Assembly (NCBI RefSeq): GCF_000006565.2 | Contig: NC_031469.1 | Coordinates: 1,694,583-1,758,582 of the forward strand | Source of the DNA: Toxoplasma gondii ME49 | Lineage: Eukaryota > Apicomplexa > Conoidasida > Eucoccidiorida > Sarcocystidae | DNA length: 64,000 nt | Reading direction: 5' to 3' | In this document: piece by piece, positions 12,928 through 25,800 of the stretch | Layout: each line of letters opens with the position of its first letter | Numbering within the stretch: the stretch's first letter is position 1 | The notes under the pieces: model-generated | The model's input: only the letters and a program-made list of their open reading frames with translations | Databases searched by the model: none | What the model was told of the DNA's origin: nothing | Translations under genes and position numbers: made by a program

Positions 12928-14898
12928 GGCAACTGTGGTGGGATTGTTAAGGAAATGAAATGGGTAGGAGTTCAGCAGGAAACGTGGGACGTCTAGGATT
13001 ATGGGAGAACAAAGGCGTGCACAATCTAGCGAGTTGAACGTGTATGCTGAGGTTACAGGGATGAACGGCACACCTGTTCGTCAGGTCCCAGTTTTGCCGG
13101 GGTAATGGCGCGTTGTAGTGGTCGTACACAGAGCGTCTGTTCAGGTGTTATTGTTGCGTATTGAGATAGGAACAGCCTGGAGTGCATGGTAAAGCCGAAG
13201 CTGCCCAACGGGTTTTGTTCATGGGGAATTTTCCGGTTTACTGGATGCGTGGCGGACGGATGTTCATTGTCAGTGCTCGGAGACGTCTGTGACGTCGAAC
13301 GGCGCGCTGCAGAGAGCCTTGGTGACATGCAACGTAAGAGATGTGATGGTGTTTTCTGTGAGCGAGACATCGTAGGTACGTCTCGTGTGACGACGCCTAC
13401 AAAAAGCCGGATGATGTCAGCGAATGCGGGCGTTTGGCGCTAATTGAATGTGGTGTATAAGGAGATGAATGCGTTTTTCCGTCCGGCGTGAGCCAGCGTC
13501 ATTTCATGTGACGCTGTAGGGTGGGAAGGCGACACTTCATCGTTCATCCATGGCCGACAGAACACGGTCGGACGGGTGTATAAACCGTGACGGTACTGTG
13601 GCTAGTTGCAGTTTCGCGTGTGTTTCGCAATGGGTGAGTACTATTTTGTCTCTTTTAGGTTATGTGGTACAGCGTTTGTCTTCCGTGTGTAAACGTGCTG
13701 CAGGTAGTTCTTTGTGTGTGAATCCGGAAAAGTGGCTCCGCTGTATATGTGGCAAGCCGTACGGGTTTGAGTGTAAAGTGTGAGGTGGCTCTGGTGAATG
13801 TCGGGTTGCTGGCATTGCGGTAATGTAGCGGGATAAACGGTTTAGGCGTGGGAAGAGAACGAATCTGAAATGAAGCCGTTGCCTAACGCAAGCAGACATG
13901 CAGACGGTGTCCGCGTAATGCAAAGAAGCTAGTTCATCATGTCCGCTTTCGCTTGGTTTCGCCGTTTCTGTGCACAGGCCAAGGCTATCATTAACAGCCA
14001 TATTCTCTTTTTGCATTTGCCTCGTGACGCCTAAAGCCGTTAATGACCGTGTGAGTGGTGCGCACGTACCTCGTAACCGTCAATATCGGCGCCGAAATTT
14101 TGACAGCCTTTTTTTCACACATTCGTTTTCACCCGTTTCCGTAAGCGAGACACTCGTCAATCCTGATTTTCCTTGTTCCTTGAATATGGTTTACGAGTAA
14201 TTGGAACGAAAACAGACGTTCCAACGCGCCAGAATGCGACTGAGGATCGGTGCTGTTACGCACGGCGTCCTTCCTCCGTGCCCGAAATGAAGGCGTTGGG
14301 GTTCCCCGAAGAGGACCGACCTCTGTATTTTTGCTCTCAGGATGCTTTCAATCAACCGCGGTGGATGGAGAAAGAATAGTGTTTTGCCCAGTGCCTTAGC
14401 GTAGAGTTTTCCAGACTTTTGACTGTTCCTCCAGTACACCGGTGAATAAGACTCGCAGCCCGTCGTTCCATCGGCACGCACCACACAGTGGCACTGTTGT
14501 ACTGTATGTGGTCAACGTGTCGTGTGAACGGTTTCCGTCAGCATTGTCAAGAAGAAAGAGTAAGGGGCAGCTGAGGTTCTACGCAAGAGAAATGAGCGGT
14601 CAACTTAGGCTACCCCAAGCACATGGGGACAGTAGGATGTTGCGTCTGTCACCAAGGCCATACGACGACAGAGTTCGTTGCCCGCGTATCGCACGGAACA
14701 AATCCAGGCATTTAAGCGAGGTTGCTGTGGCACTGTTGCAGCAGAGTAGACTGTGAGGAATTAAACCTTAAAACGAAGAAACGTGAGCACGAAAGGGAGT
14801 AAAAGGTCCGTAGGCGACATTGTCCGGCGGCAAAAGGACTCAATCGGACTGTACGGAAGCCGCGTGGGGTTCAATGCTTTGGTGTACTGTTGCGCTCG
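12928..14898. other. Convergent intergenic region (3' flanks)
   Basis: This stretch lies between the ends of the plus-strand gene (stop 12927) and the minus-strand secreted coiled-coil gene (stop 14899), so it should hold two 3' UTRs. Short open frames exist (13186-13443 plus, 14442-14756 plus) but none has a recognisable motif or a supporting splice structure. I see nothing else in it. Confidence 0.4.
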
Positions 14899-16369
14899 CT
14901 AGGCCGGTGGTGCTGAAGCTGTTACGGCTGGCCTGCATTTATATAGACATGGAAAATGCCTTATTTGTGTACATACGAGGAAACAACGAACCTGTCCGTG
15001 GAGGCTGCCGTCCATTACTGAAACGGTACTCGTGCTGAGGGTGGGGAACTCGCCCTCTGGTGCTTCTTCAAAGTTTTGTTCGCGTTCTGCTGGAGCTTCG
15101 GTGGTTGCTGAGGATAGCGTTTCCTGCTGCTCCTCTTCTACTTCCACGTCGTGCTGCGCGATTGTATCTGCCGTTTCGGCATCGTGAATGCTGTCTAAAG
15201 ATGCCTGCTCAGCAGCAGCGATGTTTGGGTGTCGAGTTGGAAATGCCCTCGTGGATTCGTCCGCTGCTTTTAGAATGTTTCTGCCACGTTTCACGTTTTC
15301 GTTCGCATGTGCGCTCATTTCGGACACTCTCTGTCTGAGTTCCTCCTTGGCTGCTTCTTCCGCAGCAATCTTCGATTCCCGCTCAAGTGCTTCCAATTTA
15401 TTCTGAATTTCCTCTTCAGCGTTTTTACCCACCGAACCCTCCGCGCGCATTCGGGCTAATTCCACTTCCAGGTCAGCCCGTTTCTCCTCTTCGTCGATTT
15501 CTTTCACGTTTTTATCGATCGCTTCCGCGATCGTATGCCGCTCGGCCTTCAGATTGCTGAGGTCAGCTTCAGCCTCATCGGCTTCGTTCTCCCTCCTCTT
15601 TAGCAGCTCTTCATTGAAGTCTGCTTCATCTTTTTCAATGTGCGCATTCACTTTTTCCACCTGTCCCAGCTCGTGCTCCAGCGCGATAACCTCCTGATGG
15701 AAGCAGTAGTGATCGACTCTCATCGAAATGTGATGTACGCTTCTTATCGTCACGTACCGCCTCAGCCACACGGGACTCAGCTTCTGCCTGTGCGACAGCC
15801 AAAGTAGCGGCGGCCTCCTCGTCTCTGCGGCTGCTTCGTAGCTGACGTTCGCTCGCTTTTCTTGCGTACTCGGCCTGTGCACCGCTGACGATCGCTGCGG
15901 CTTGCAGTGACTTAGCTGATTAAGGGGAGAGACATTTCTTTCAGCTTCCTTGGCAGTAAGGAACTGTTTATCAGTTACCGAGTTCGGCTTCGGCTTTACC
16001 CTAAAAAAGAAGAATTGTGTGGTGCGTCAAATGGCGGCCGGAGGCACTGATTGCGCTTCTCACCTTGCTTTCGACTACCATTTTTTCCACGTCACAGCAG
16101 TGTGGTTCACGGCAGCAGTGAATGCGGTGTATCACGCTTTGCTGCTTCTCTGGCAAGGGAACTGGCGGCTTGTAATTGTCTTCAGATACTTCTGTTCTGT
16201 GAGGTACTGCCGCATCTGATGGTTCTGCCTGGTCTTCGGGTACTGAGAGTAGCACGGCCGCTCTTGTGCCCTCCGTAAGTGCCCTCCAAATCCCTGCTTC
16301 GTTCCCCACGGCGCTCCTGGCACGCAGAACCCAGATAACTGACAACGTAAAAACTACAATGGTGTGCAT
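14899..16369 (-). CDS. Secreted alanine/glutamate-rich coiled-coil protein (4 exons, 22-nt microexon)
   Basis: Model on the minus strand: 16064-16369, 15979-16000 (22 nt), 15758-15915, 14899-15693; about 426 residues, phase kept throughout (0, 1, 0). The start at 16369 opens a classical signal peptide, MHTIVVFTLSVIWVLRARSA, with likely cleavage after RSA. There follow an acidic linker, a PPVPLPE proline motif, paired cysteines (CC...CC) and then a long Ala/Glu/Lys/Arg heptad region (EAELAKSLQAAA, EAAATLAVAQAEAESRVAEA, then EVIALEHELGQVEK and ERESKIAAEEAAKEEL), typical of a continuous helix. The tail turns acidic and then Cys/Pro-rich; a last intron there is possible. No membrane segment after the signal. 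No family recognised. In a coccidian a signal peptide plus coiled coil fits a dense-granule, rhoptry or parasitophorous-vacuole protein, but that is inference. It is divergent from the gene at 16809. Confidence 0.75.
15979..16000 (-). other. 22-nt microexon of the secreted coiled-coil gene
   Basis: On the minus strand a pyrimidine tract ending TTTTTTAG is followed by GGTAAAGCCGAAGCCGAACT plus CG, then the donor GTAACT. It encodes G-K-A-E-A-E-L plus one base. Exon 1 ends in phase 0 at a good donor (AAG/GTGAGA) and exon 3 (acceptor AATCAG at 15916-15920) supplies the two bases that complete an alanine codon. Skipping it would break the frame, and the encoded residues continue the Ala/Glu heptad composition on both sides. 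Confidence 0.7.
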
Positions 16370-16808
16370 TTTCGGTGAGACAGAGATCGTTAGTCCCAGG
16401 TACACAACAAAATAACACGGTCTTGAAGGCCTTGCCGCTTGCTATTCTGCTTCCTCCTCTGCGTTGGAGAGGTCAAACAATATAAATCAGCGCGGTAGCT
16501 GGCTGCATGTGGTGGTACCGCTACTGTTGTCTGCTGTAATGACACGCGACTTTGCTATGTCTTGTTCTCGGCGAACCGTCTTCGCTGTGAGATGAACATC
16601 GTTGAGGCGTCAATGCTTCCTAAATGTAAATGCACTGTGGAATTTCGGGGAACTGCACTGCCGACATCAGCAAATTACGCCGTGGTGCGCGGGGAGTGTG
16701 GCATCGACCCCTGACGGACACGTGGCTCGTGTAGCGAGACAAATCGACAAAACCGCACACGATGAAGTGCTTTTCCCTGGCACCCCCAAACCTGTTCGTA
16801 CTAAAACC
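16370..16808. promoter_or_regulatory. Divergent intergenic region, probable shared promoter
   Basis: 439 bases separate the start codon of the minus-strand secreted gene (16369) from the preferred start of the plus-strand coiled-coil gene (16809). The two genes are head to head, so their promoters and 5' leaders must lie here unless there are far upstream non-coding exons. A TATA-like string (CAATATAAATC) occurs near 16477-16487; I give it little weight because coccidian promoters rarely depend on TATA boxes. The role is inferred from gene orientation alone. Confidence 0.4.
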
Positions 16809-19800
16809 ATGACAGATAATTCGTTAGATGGATGCGATGGGGCCTCTTCCGAGTCACCTCTTTCAAAAGGATGGAGAGACTTGGCTCCTCTTTCACAGGA
16901 CCCGTCTTTCCAGGTTCTGCTAGCGTCGTGCGGAGAGCGGATGATTCGAGGGTATAATCTGATTTCAAGAACCAGGGAATCCGATAGAGAAACAATTGAC
17001 AAAGTAAGGGAGACAGTGCTGAGTTCGGCCTTTGCGGACGCAACGAGACGCGTGGCAGTAGCTTGCGTGTGTCCGGTGCGGCGCCGAGCTTTTAGTGAGC
17101 TTTTCCGCCGGTCCGCTGAAGAGGAAAGTGGTGCTTCTTCCTCTCTTGTGTCTCCTCTCAGGTGGTGTGAGCGTGTTCTGTGTTTTGTCCTGTCGAAACA
17201 TACGGCCTCACTCAACTCCAGTTATTTGTGTGCGTACTCCAAAGTTTCTCAGGACCTGCAGTGGCCAGAAACAGTGACAATTGCTCGTCGAGTCATTTGC
17301 AATGAGGAACAAGGCGCAAGTGACGACGTGAAGCAGTGCTTCAGTGCATGCGTACTGCTTCTCTATACACTTACAAGTCGTCCTGGCCATCCTGATGTAG
17401 CCTCGTGGATGCGTGCTTTCCTCAGCACGCCACCTGGTCGGGATGTTTACTGTTTCATCGGAGCGGCAATTTCAGGTTTTGTCGCAGACGTCAACGGGCA
17501 GAAGGGCCTGTCACCGCAGGAGGTGTCGAAAACGTCGAGAGACGATGCCGGGGCTGTGGCACGTCTTCGGGAAGCTCGGGCTCGCAAGACCTTCCTCCGG
17601 TTGGTTGCGGTGTTTGACAATCTTTCGCATTCTGATGTTTTGATCTCCAGAGCTCGTAGCCACCAAGGTCTCCGCACGGTACGGAAGGCAGTGGTGAGCG
17701 TTGCTTCGAGACTCCTCGTCCACGCAGCAGCGATCCCTGTCGGCATTTCGATCCGCCTTTGGAGCATATTTTCTGTCTATGCCACGCGTGATCCGCAAGA
17801 CGGGGCGAGTCCCAGGCGAGAGAAGGCGAACACCCCCCACTGCCGGCATTACGGCAAAAAAAACAGTCAAAATCTTCTGTCTCTTACATCGGCGTCGGTG
17901 CGCTCTCAGCGGCACGATGTCCTGGAACTTCGGGCCGCGGTTGACTGCTTCCGCGATGCCCTGAGAAGCGAAGAATTCCTTCGTCACCTTCGAACAGAAC
18001 TGCTGCCCAGTGGTCTAGATTTGCTAGGTACTTGTATTTCGACTGCTGCAGAGCTACAGAAAGAAGGGGACGACATGGCACTCTCGGTTGTTGCCGAGCT
18101 CTTGGCTTACCTCGTTCTTTCCTCAGCCGCACTACGTCGGCACGCGGTTGCACAGCTGAATCAGTGTCCGACCAGTGTGTTCAGTAACGAAAATCATGGC
18201 GATGAATCATCAGCCGATCTGGAGACCTCAGAAAAGCGCTCGAAACAGCTTTGTAAACTGTCCTCTGCTGCAGTGCACTTCCCGTCTCTTCTTCGAGCGT
18301 GCACGTCTTCGTACAGCGAGACATGCATTTTCGTGGGAGCCTTCCTAGAAACCTGTTTCGTCTCCAGTCAGCAGCAAGGGAACAAACGAGACGCAGGTCT
18401 TGGAATTCACCTGCCGGACGAGATCAAAGCTGAGGTCCTCCAAGCTCTTCAGAAAACGGTCGCATCTCCTTGTGCAGTGCCGGCCGTATCAAATGGTGCG
18501 AGAAGAATGTATTCTGTCGGAATAAAACCAGGATTGTTTACTAACGTGATGAATAAATTTCTAGCCCGCCTAACCACAGGAACATCATTACACACCTTAA
18601 AATATCTTCCCCTTGTCTTGATTTCTGTCTCTTTCTCGTGCCGGCAATTGAGCAAGCTGATGTTACGAAATGCCTGAGAGTGTTTCCGAGTGATGTCATA
18701 GGCTTGTGACGCTAGTTGACTGTGCACTAGCATCTTCGAGAATACTAAAGCGAATGCCCTCTTGACTGCCATGGTTGTATCCACTTGTTCTGTTTCTTAT
18801 CAGACGCTGACACTGAGACGGAAAAGAAGGATTCGATCGAAGAAAGTCTTGCAGCCACACAGAGAAGAGCCGCGTGTCTCTCCCTACTCGCCGTTATGGC
18901 GGAATCTGCGAGTTTTGCTTCGGAAGTCCAGCAAATGCTCCTCGACCTCCTGGCTGACAGTAGGACTCTGAAGATTTCTGAGTGATGCCACAGTTGCAGA
19001 AGACCAAGCTGTGTGCATAGAATCGAGTGCACTTCGGTTCCTGACGGCATCGCTCTGCCAGCAGCCCCAAATGCAGCTAGTGCCCGTAGTCGCGCAGTTC
19101 TTTCCTTTCCCTAGGTCCCTCAGAGTGTCAACCCCGTCCTGCCCTAAAATGCGCGACCGTTGCAGATTGCTTTGCACCGCCCATAAAACAGTTCATCTTC
19201 CAGCGGTTCAAATTGAGGAATTATTCGTTGTTCTTGAAATGACTGGAATTTCGGCTTCCGTCACCTGTGTTGCGTCCCTTGTCTTCTTGCAGCGGCGAAG
19301 CATGGCACGGCTGACGTCTCGTCGCTTGTTGCCGCCCTCAGCCTCGCTATTGATCTTTCCCGGTGCTCGTCTCGACTTCGCGAGTCTGCCCTCTGCATTC
19401 TCCGACAAGACACACCGCCGGTGATGGGCTTCCTCGCCCAGAGTGTCTTGTCGTCAACAAGTCTCCCGACTCAAAGGCGCCTGCTTCTGCTCGTCCACAA
19501 AATGCTGACGGAAGTAATCTGGAATGGTCTGCGAAACAGTCGTCTTGTTATGTGTGGCGAAGGGGGAACCGAAGCATTGCCCATTCGTGTTTTATCGAAC
19601 CATCTTGAGGGAGAGACGCCTTGAAACCCGCTTCTCTTCTTCCGTTTATGTTGCGTCATACACTTACGTGGCGCTATGGAGACAGAGGACGTGCTTGGCG
19701 ATGGTTTTGCGTTCACAAGCATCTCCCGGCAACGAACACAAAATTGGTGTCTGTTTGAACACCCTGGAGAAGCGCAGCCGTATTTTTTGAGTCCTTGTAT

Positions 19801-22800
19801 AAGCGGTGAGGGACGAGATCAAAATGCTGGTTGGCCAATTTCTCGGGTTTCGGCCATATCCGCTTTCGTGCGAATGCCACTCAGGTCCTGCGTCAACAAC
19901 GGCACTGTTCTGCTACCTCTCGGGTGCCTATCTCGGCTTTGTTTCTTCTCGAAAATCGTCAGAAACAAGAGCTCGCATTGCGCGCGGAAGCGTCGCCGTC
20001 CATCCCGTCAAAAACCTTTCTTGGGGAGTCGTCACCCCGCATTGACGAGCTGAGGAGCCACGCAACTTCCAACAGAGTCTCCCCTGCTACGACGCCTCCG
20101 CGAGAAGCCCCTAATGACGTGTGGCTATCTTTCAAGGACGGACAACACTTTGTGGAAGCAGACGAGGCTAAATCCCTTTGCTTGGGTTTCGACTGCGACT
20201 CGATTCTCCACGGTGACGAATTTCCTTTCCACACAAGGCTGCTTCCCATCCAACCTTGTGCGTCGATTCTGCTCTTGGAGCTCCACGTCTTGCTATATTG
20301 ACACACCCCATTCACGCGACCTATAGACCGATCTGCCTTTCTTCTTACCACGTTGCCTTCCCTCGAGGTTACCGTGAAAAAGGGGGACAGTTTTTGTTTT
20401 TTTTAGAGTTTAGCGTTTGTAGGGACTGCACATGGAACTGCACGGCAGCTCCTCAGAAGCATGGGGGTCGACAAGTGTCGCTTTGTAGACCCGTTCTGAA
20501 AAATCTGCACTCGTAGAAACTCAGGGCACTTCGACGTGTACATAGTCATTGGGAGGTACAAATAAGTTTAAGGTACGTTGGAATTCAGATAATCATCCGG
20601 AGTGACCAAGGAATAATGGCGTCTCCTGTGTGAATATTTGGATCTAGGCGAAAGCGAACAAGAGAACGTGGACCTCGAAGCCTACGCAGGCGAACTCGCT
20701 CGTGTTGCGCGGCTCCAGCACGAGCAACAGCAACTTCTACAAGACGCCGCAACTGCATCACGGAATCGAGTGAGACACAGAGACAGCTACGATGTGGAGA
20801 ATCCACGTTTCACGAAAACCATACATATAACGCATTCGAGCCAGAGCTTACTCTTGCCGTGTTACGATCTAATTGTACATTATGTGGCACTGTGTCTGCT
20901 CGAGTGGTTGTCGAGACCGAGCGGCATACATTCGTCCGTAGAAAGCGTGGAGGGCGTCAGAGAACTTCGCACGTACGTGCAAAGATGCACATACGCACAG
21001 GTATAACTAGCGTTCTACGTGCACGGGTGTGAGCGGCTCCGCTCATGCATACATCCACACGCGATGGTAAGTCAGCATCCTTTCTGTGGAGGGGAGGTAA
21101 GCGTCGAAGAAGCGAGTTGCTGTCGCCTTCAAATCGTCTGAATGGGGGCGAGTTGGCCCTGCGGCATGGCCATTCTCCTGCTGCCGTTGTTTGCTGTTTT
21201 CTCCAGGAAGAAGAGGCGAAACAACTCATGAAGATTACGGTCGCAGACCTCGAGGTAAACACACGAGACAACAGGGCAAACATGCTGCAGTACACGGAGT
21301 GACCGGTGATGGCATCTACTGCTGGCGTCGGCGCAAATGCATGCGTGCGTGAGCGTCAGCGTCGCTGTGCTGCGTTTCCTTGTTTTTCTGCAGCACGAGA
21401 AACGGAAGGCTGAGCAAAAGGCCGAAACACGTCAGCAGGAGTTGCAGCGGCTCCAAAAATCTTATGCAGCTGAACTAACGAGGTATGCAAGGTCCTCTTC
21501 AGGATTTGATGACCATTTTTGATCTCCAGATGGCAAGAAGCGACGACGGCTCTTGCCCTTTTGCTTAGCATCTGGTGGTATCGGTGTTTGTCGCGTTTTT
21601 CTGCTCTTCATCGGTGTTTCGACAAAGTCACTTCTTACCCTGTTTTTAGCGTGCCACGAGTCGTTGTGTTGGCACTCGTTCCTTTCTCGAAGCTCGCGAT
21701 CCTCGCCACGACCACGCAGGGCTGAGGTCGCAAACGGAGGCGCATGTACCCCCCCACACATCTGCGTTTCTCTCACTTGGTAAACACTCGTTTCTATGTA
21801 GCCTGCTGGTGTGGCTTTTATCAGAGTGCGGGACGAGTATGAGACTCAGACGGGCCAGCTCCGCGCCATGGTGAACGAGTTGCAGCTCTTGCTGGAGAGC
21901 AAAGAGGAGAAATTGAAGAAGTACGTCGCACCGGAAGTAGCCGAAGGCAAGAAGGGGAAGCGGGACCTGTTCTTTTGAACAAAGCAAATAAGGACCAATC
22001 CGTCTTGCCTTCGCGCGTCGATTCTGTCGCCTCCATTTTGAAGCGAATGCCTCACCCAGTCGCGTTTTTTCTGCAGGTAGATGTTTCCACGATCAGTGGG
22101 CACGAATGTGTATTCGTAACTCTGGAGGTTAATGAACGTACGCATGTGTGTGTATGCATTTGTAACTCGACGGTCCTATTCGATTTTATATCAAGTGTGC
22201 ATGTGGGCGCATACATGTATGCCTGTATACATCTGTCTCTGTGTATCCATATACCCATATGTATATGTCTTTATATGCATACATCTGTATATAGAGATAC
22301 AGGTACACCAATATATCTGGGTAGTTTTGGTTGATTCATGTCGCAATGACAGTGTGCAACTGTGCGGTCTCAGGGCCCACGATGCACTCGTCACTAGCAA
22401 ACAGCAGCAGTTGAGTAACGACGGAGAATGCAGTAAATTACAGAGGCAGCTTCAAACCCTGACAACCCTGAACAAAAAGCAGGTCAGAATACACGATCGG
22501 ATGCACACACCCTCAGACAATAGAAGTGAATTCGCCTGTCCTGACCGTCGGTGCGAACACTGTGGCTGCCTTACTTCTTATAAACGGATTCGAGTGCGTG
22601 CAAAGAAAGGGTAGAAGGCGAAGGCTGGCGGGTCGCTGGATCCACCGTGTCTCGGGGTCTCAGTTTGGTTCTGGAGTTCCATCATCAGTGCTGTTGCTTT
22701 CATGGATAGTGGCACTTTTGCCCCAATTATTCAGGAGACCAAGAAGTGATGAATTTGTAGCGCCTGGCAAAAGAGGCGTGGCGTTCTCAACGCGGATGCT

Positions 22801-25800
22801 TAGGAATGAGGCCACCCAGAGACACGCTTGCCGAGTCGGTGTTTTGTGTTTGCAGAAGGACGACTTGAGTTCTGTGGAGGCCCAGTGTGGATCTCTCCGC
22901 GAAGCCAATGATGCAGCTGTGAAAACGCTCAACGAAGTCTCCTCGAAGGCGAAAAAACTCGAGGTATGTCTTGCTTGATGGATACTTTTATCGACGACCT
23001 CGTTCGCTGCCTTTAGCATATGAATTGTGTTGCTGAGAAGCTCCACAAATCGGGAGACCAATCCATTGAAGCGGAACTGAAACTGGGTGGCTTCTGCTCA
23101 TGCATCCGAGAAACGGTCAAAAATGGTACAGCACCTATGGTCTCAGGTGGGCCGTGTTTCTTACATACGTGTCTCGATGGAAGTCACCCCAGGAGGTGTT
23201 CCAAGAGAGCGGAACGCGCGTCTATTGTATGGCCGCTTTTCGAAGAGCATGAATTTCAGAAAGGAAACGTTCTTTCGTTCGATCTCCCGCATATGTTTTG
23301 TGCCTTCATCGCGTCTGGGTTGTCCTGTCCTTCACAGAGGCAGTGCACTTTGCTCCACGCGGAGAAGAAAGACCTGATTGAAGAGCAAGAGAGGCTGTTC
23401 AAGTGAGCTGCAGAAGGTTCACCGAAATGCTGTGGTCAAATTCTCCTGTTCATATCGAGGAATCCAGAACTCTGTTTCGTTTGTATTCATCTCTGCATCA
23501 CCTCAAGGCATATTCATGAGGCCCGCTGCTGTCGCTGCCCTTGGTGGGTCTTCTTCTGAGTGTCTCGCTTGCCTCTGCCCAGGTCCTCGTCCCTTCTTTG
23601 CCTGCCTGCGTTTAACCGTATGTCTAGTTCTACCTGTCAGAGTATCTTTATCACGTTCGCAGACGTCCTTGGATTTCCTGCCTCTATATTTGTGTATTCA
23701 TGTCTATTCCATGCTTGGGCATCCAGCCGTATGGTTCCGGCATCTGACAGACTTTGAAATGCCTTGAGGGAAATACCTGTGCCCACATTCTGTTTCTCTC
23801 TATTCGGCGTAAGGCACTAGAATGTCTTTTTCGCTGGACGTTTCAACTCCGGGAGGCTCCGAGCAAGGAGCTGTTATTCTTCACAGTTGATGAATGTCAT
23901 GCTCTTCGCTTAACAGACAACTCATTCTTCTCCTTGACCACGAGCAGCAACTGACAGCAGAGCAGCGGCGCCTTCGCGAGAACGTGAAGGAGAATTTGGA
24001 AGCCGTTAACCGGGCCGAGAAGCTGCAACAAGAACTCGACCACTTGCGACGCGAGAAAGAGGTAACCCTGAAGCAAAGGCATTTGGCCAGTTCCGAACTT
24101 TACAAGGCAAGGAGGAATCACTTTTCTACTCACACGACAGAGAGATAAAAACGAATGCTTTCTGCAAGCCTAGACAAGGAAATGAAAGAGGCTTCTCCGG
24201 AGCAGCCAACGCCATGAGTGCCACCTGTTCGGACGGAGGGAAAGAGTCAAAAGCAAGGGTGCAACGAAATGACCTATATATATATATATATGAGTATCTA
24301 TCGGTATGTGTATACCACTTTGTCTCCTGTGTTTGTATGTAAGCGTCTATCTAGCGTCTATTCGAAGAACGCGAGAGAGAAAGACAATACTTCTTTCCAT
24401 GTTGGTAGCGTGTCTGCGCTTCGGCAAAACCCCCTTAGAGGCTACGAACATGTGTCTAAACTGGCTCGCGTGTATTGATGCTGCCACTCCGATCTAATCT
24501 GCCGAAGAAATGCAAGCAGCATCCAATTTGATCTTCCGTGTAGCCGAGATCCAATCTCTCGATAAACAAACTCGAAAACAAATGGAGAGAGACGTTTTCC
24601 CCCAATCAGTCTTTTCTCTCTCGTGACTCGAGGGCACCTTCCTCTCTCTGGCGCACCACAATCACATTCCTCTTCCCCTCACGAGTGCAAGACTTGCACT
24701 CGTCTGTCGCTTTCTGCATGTGTCATAGTTTTTACACGTGTGCCTCCACACACTTTTGATTTTGTTGGGGTTCATGCATTGGGAATGAATTCTCTGAGAG
24801 CTTTTTTTTCATTCGCGTTCCTTCCTCAGAACACTGGCAAGGAGGCAGGTCAGATGGCCTCGCGAACTGCCACGTTGCAGACGGAGGTTGCGGCCCTGAA
24901 AGCAGACCTCAACAAGGAGACGGAAAAGCGACGAGCCGCAGAAGAGTGAGAGATAATGATGATTTATTATTACACGTAGAACAAGCGTGCGTCTCTGAAG
25001 CTGTCTACGGTTTCCGTGCAAATGTCGGAACCGTTTTTTTGCGATGTCAGCGTCGTGTGTGATGTGTGTATCTCTACTGTAGATAAATACACGATATCAA
25101 TAAATGGAGAGACACATCTGCTGTGTACAGCGACAGAAGCGTGGTACAGGACTGTCGGTTGATATTGCACAGCGGTTTTCATGTCAACCTTTCTATCCGG
25201 CTCTTACCGGCCCTAACTTTCGTCTGCTGTCAGTTATGTATGTCGCTGACACAACGTCTATGTAAACTTCCCAGCCTTCGTTTTTCTAACGTGGACTCAT
25301 ACAAGCCTATTTGGTGGGAGGTTATGTTGCTACACCTAACAGACAACTTCTGCGTACCGTGTCCGCCGCGGTTTTGATTTCTTGTCTGTCGGTTAAGCGT
25401 AATGAAACTTGCATCATTTGAGCGGATCGTTTTGTCGTTGACAGTGTTTTATGGCTTTTCTGAGCCTTTCAGGGGAAATACTTTCGTTCGGAGTTTCACA
25501 CTGCGTATCTGCATGATTCTGGCTTGTCTGTGCGTCTCCAGAGCAGCCAACACTGCAAGCGAGAAGACACAGAATGTCAGCGAAGAATTGGAACGCATGA
25601 AGAAGAAACTAAAATCCCAGGCATATGTGACAGAAGATCTCGAGAAGGTGAGACACTCAAAACTCGCACTAAGCAACGCAGCAACGTGTTGTCTCCCGAC
25701 AAACCGAATAGCGTGTGCTGTTACCGTGAACTCGCAATTACTGTAGTCCTACGGGATTTGGGTGATTGCGGCGATTCTCGAGTAAAACGCAGCCTGCCAT

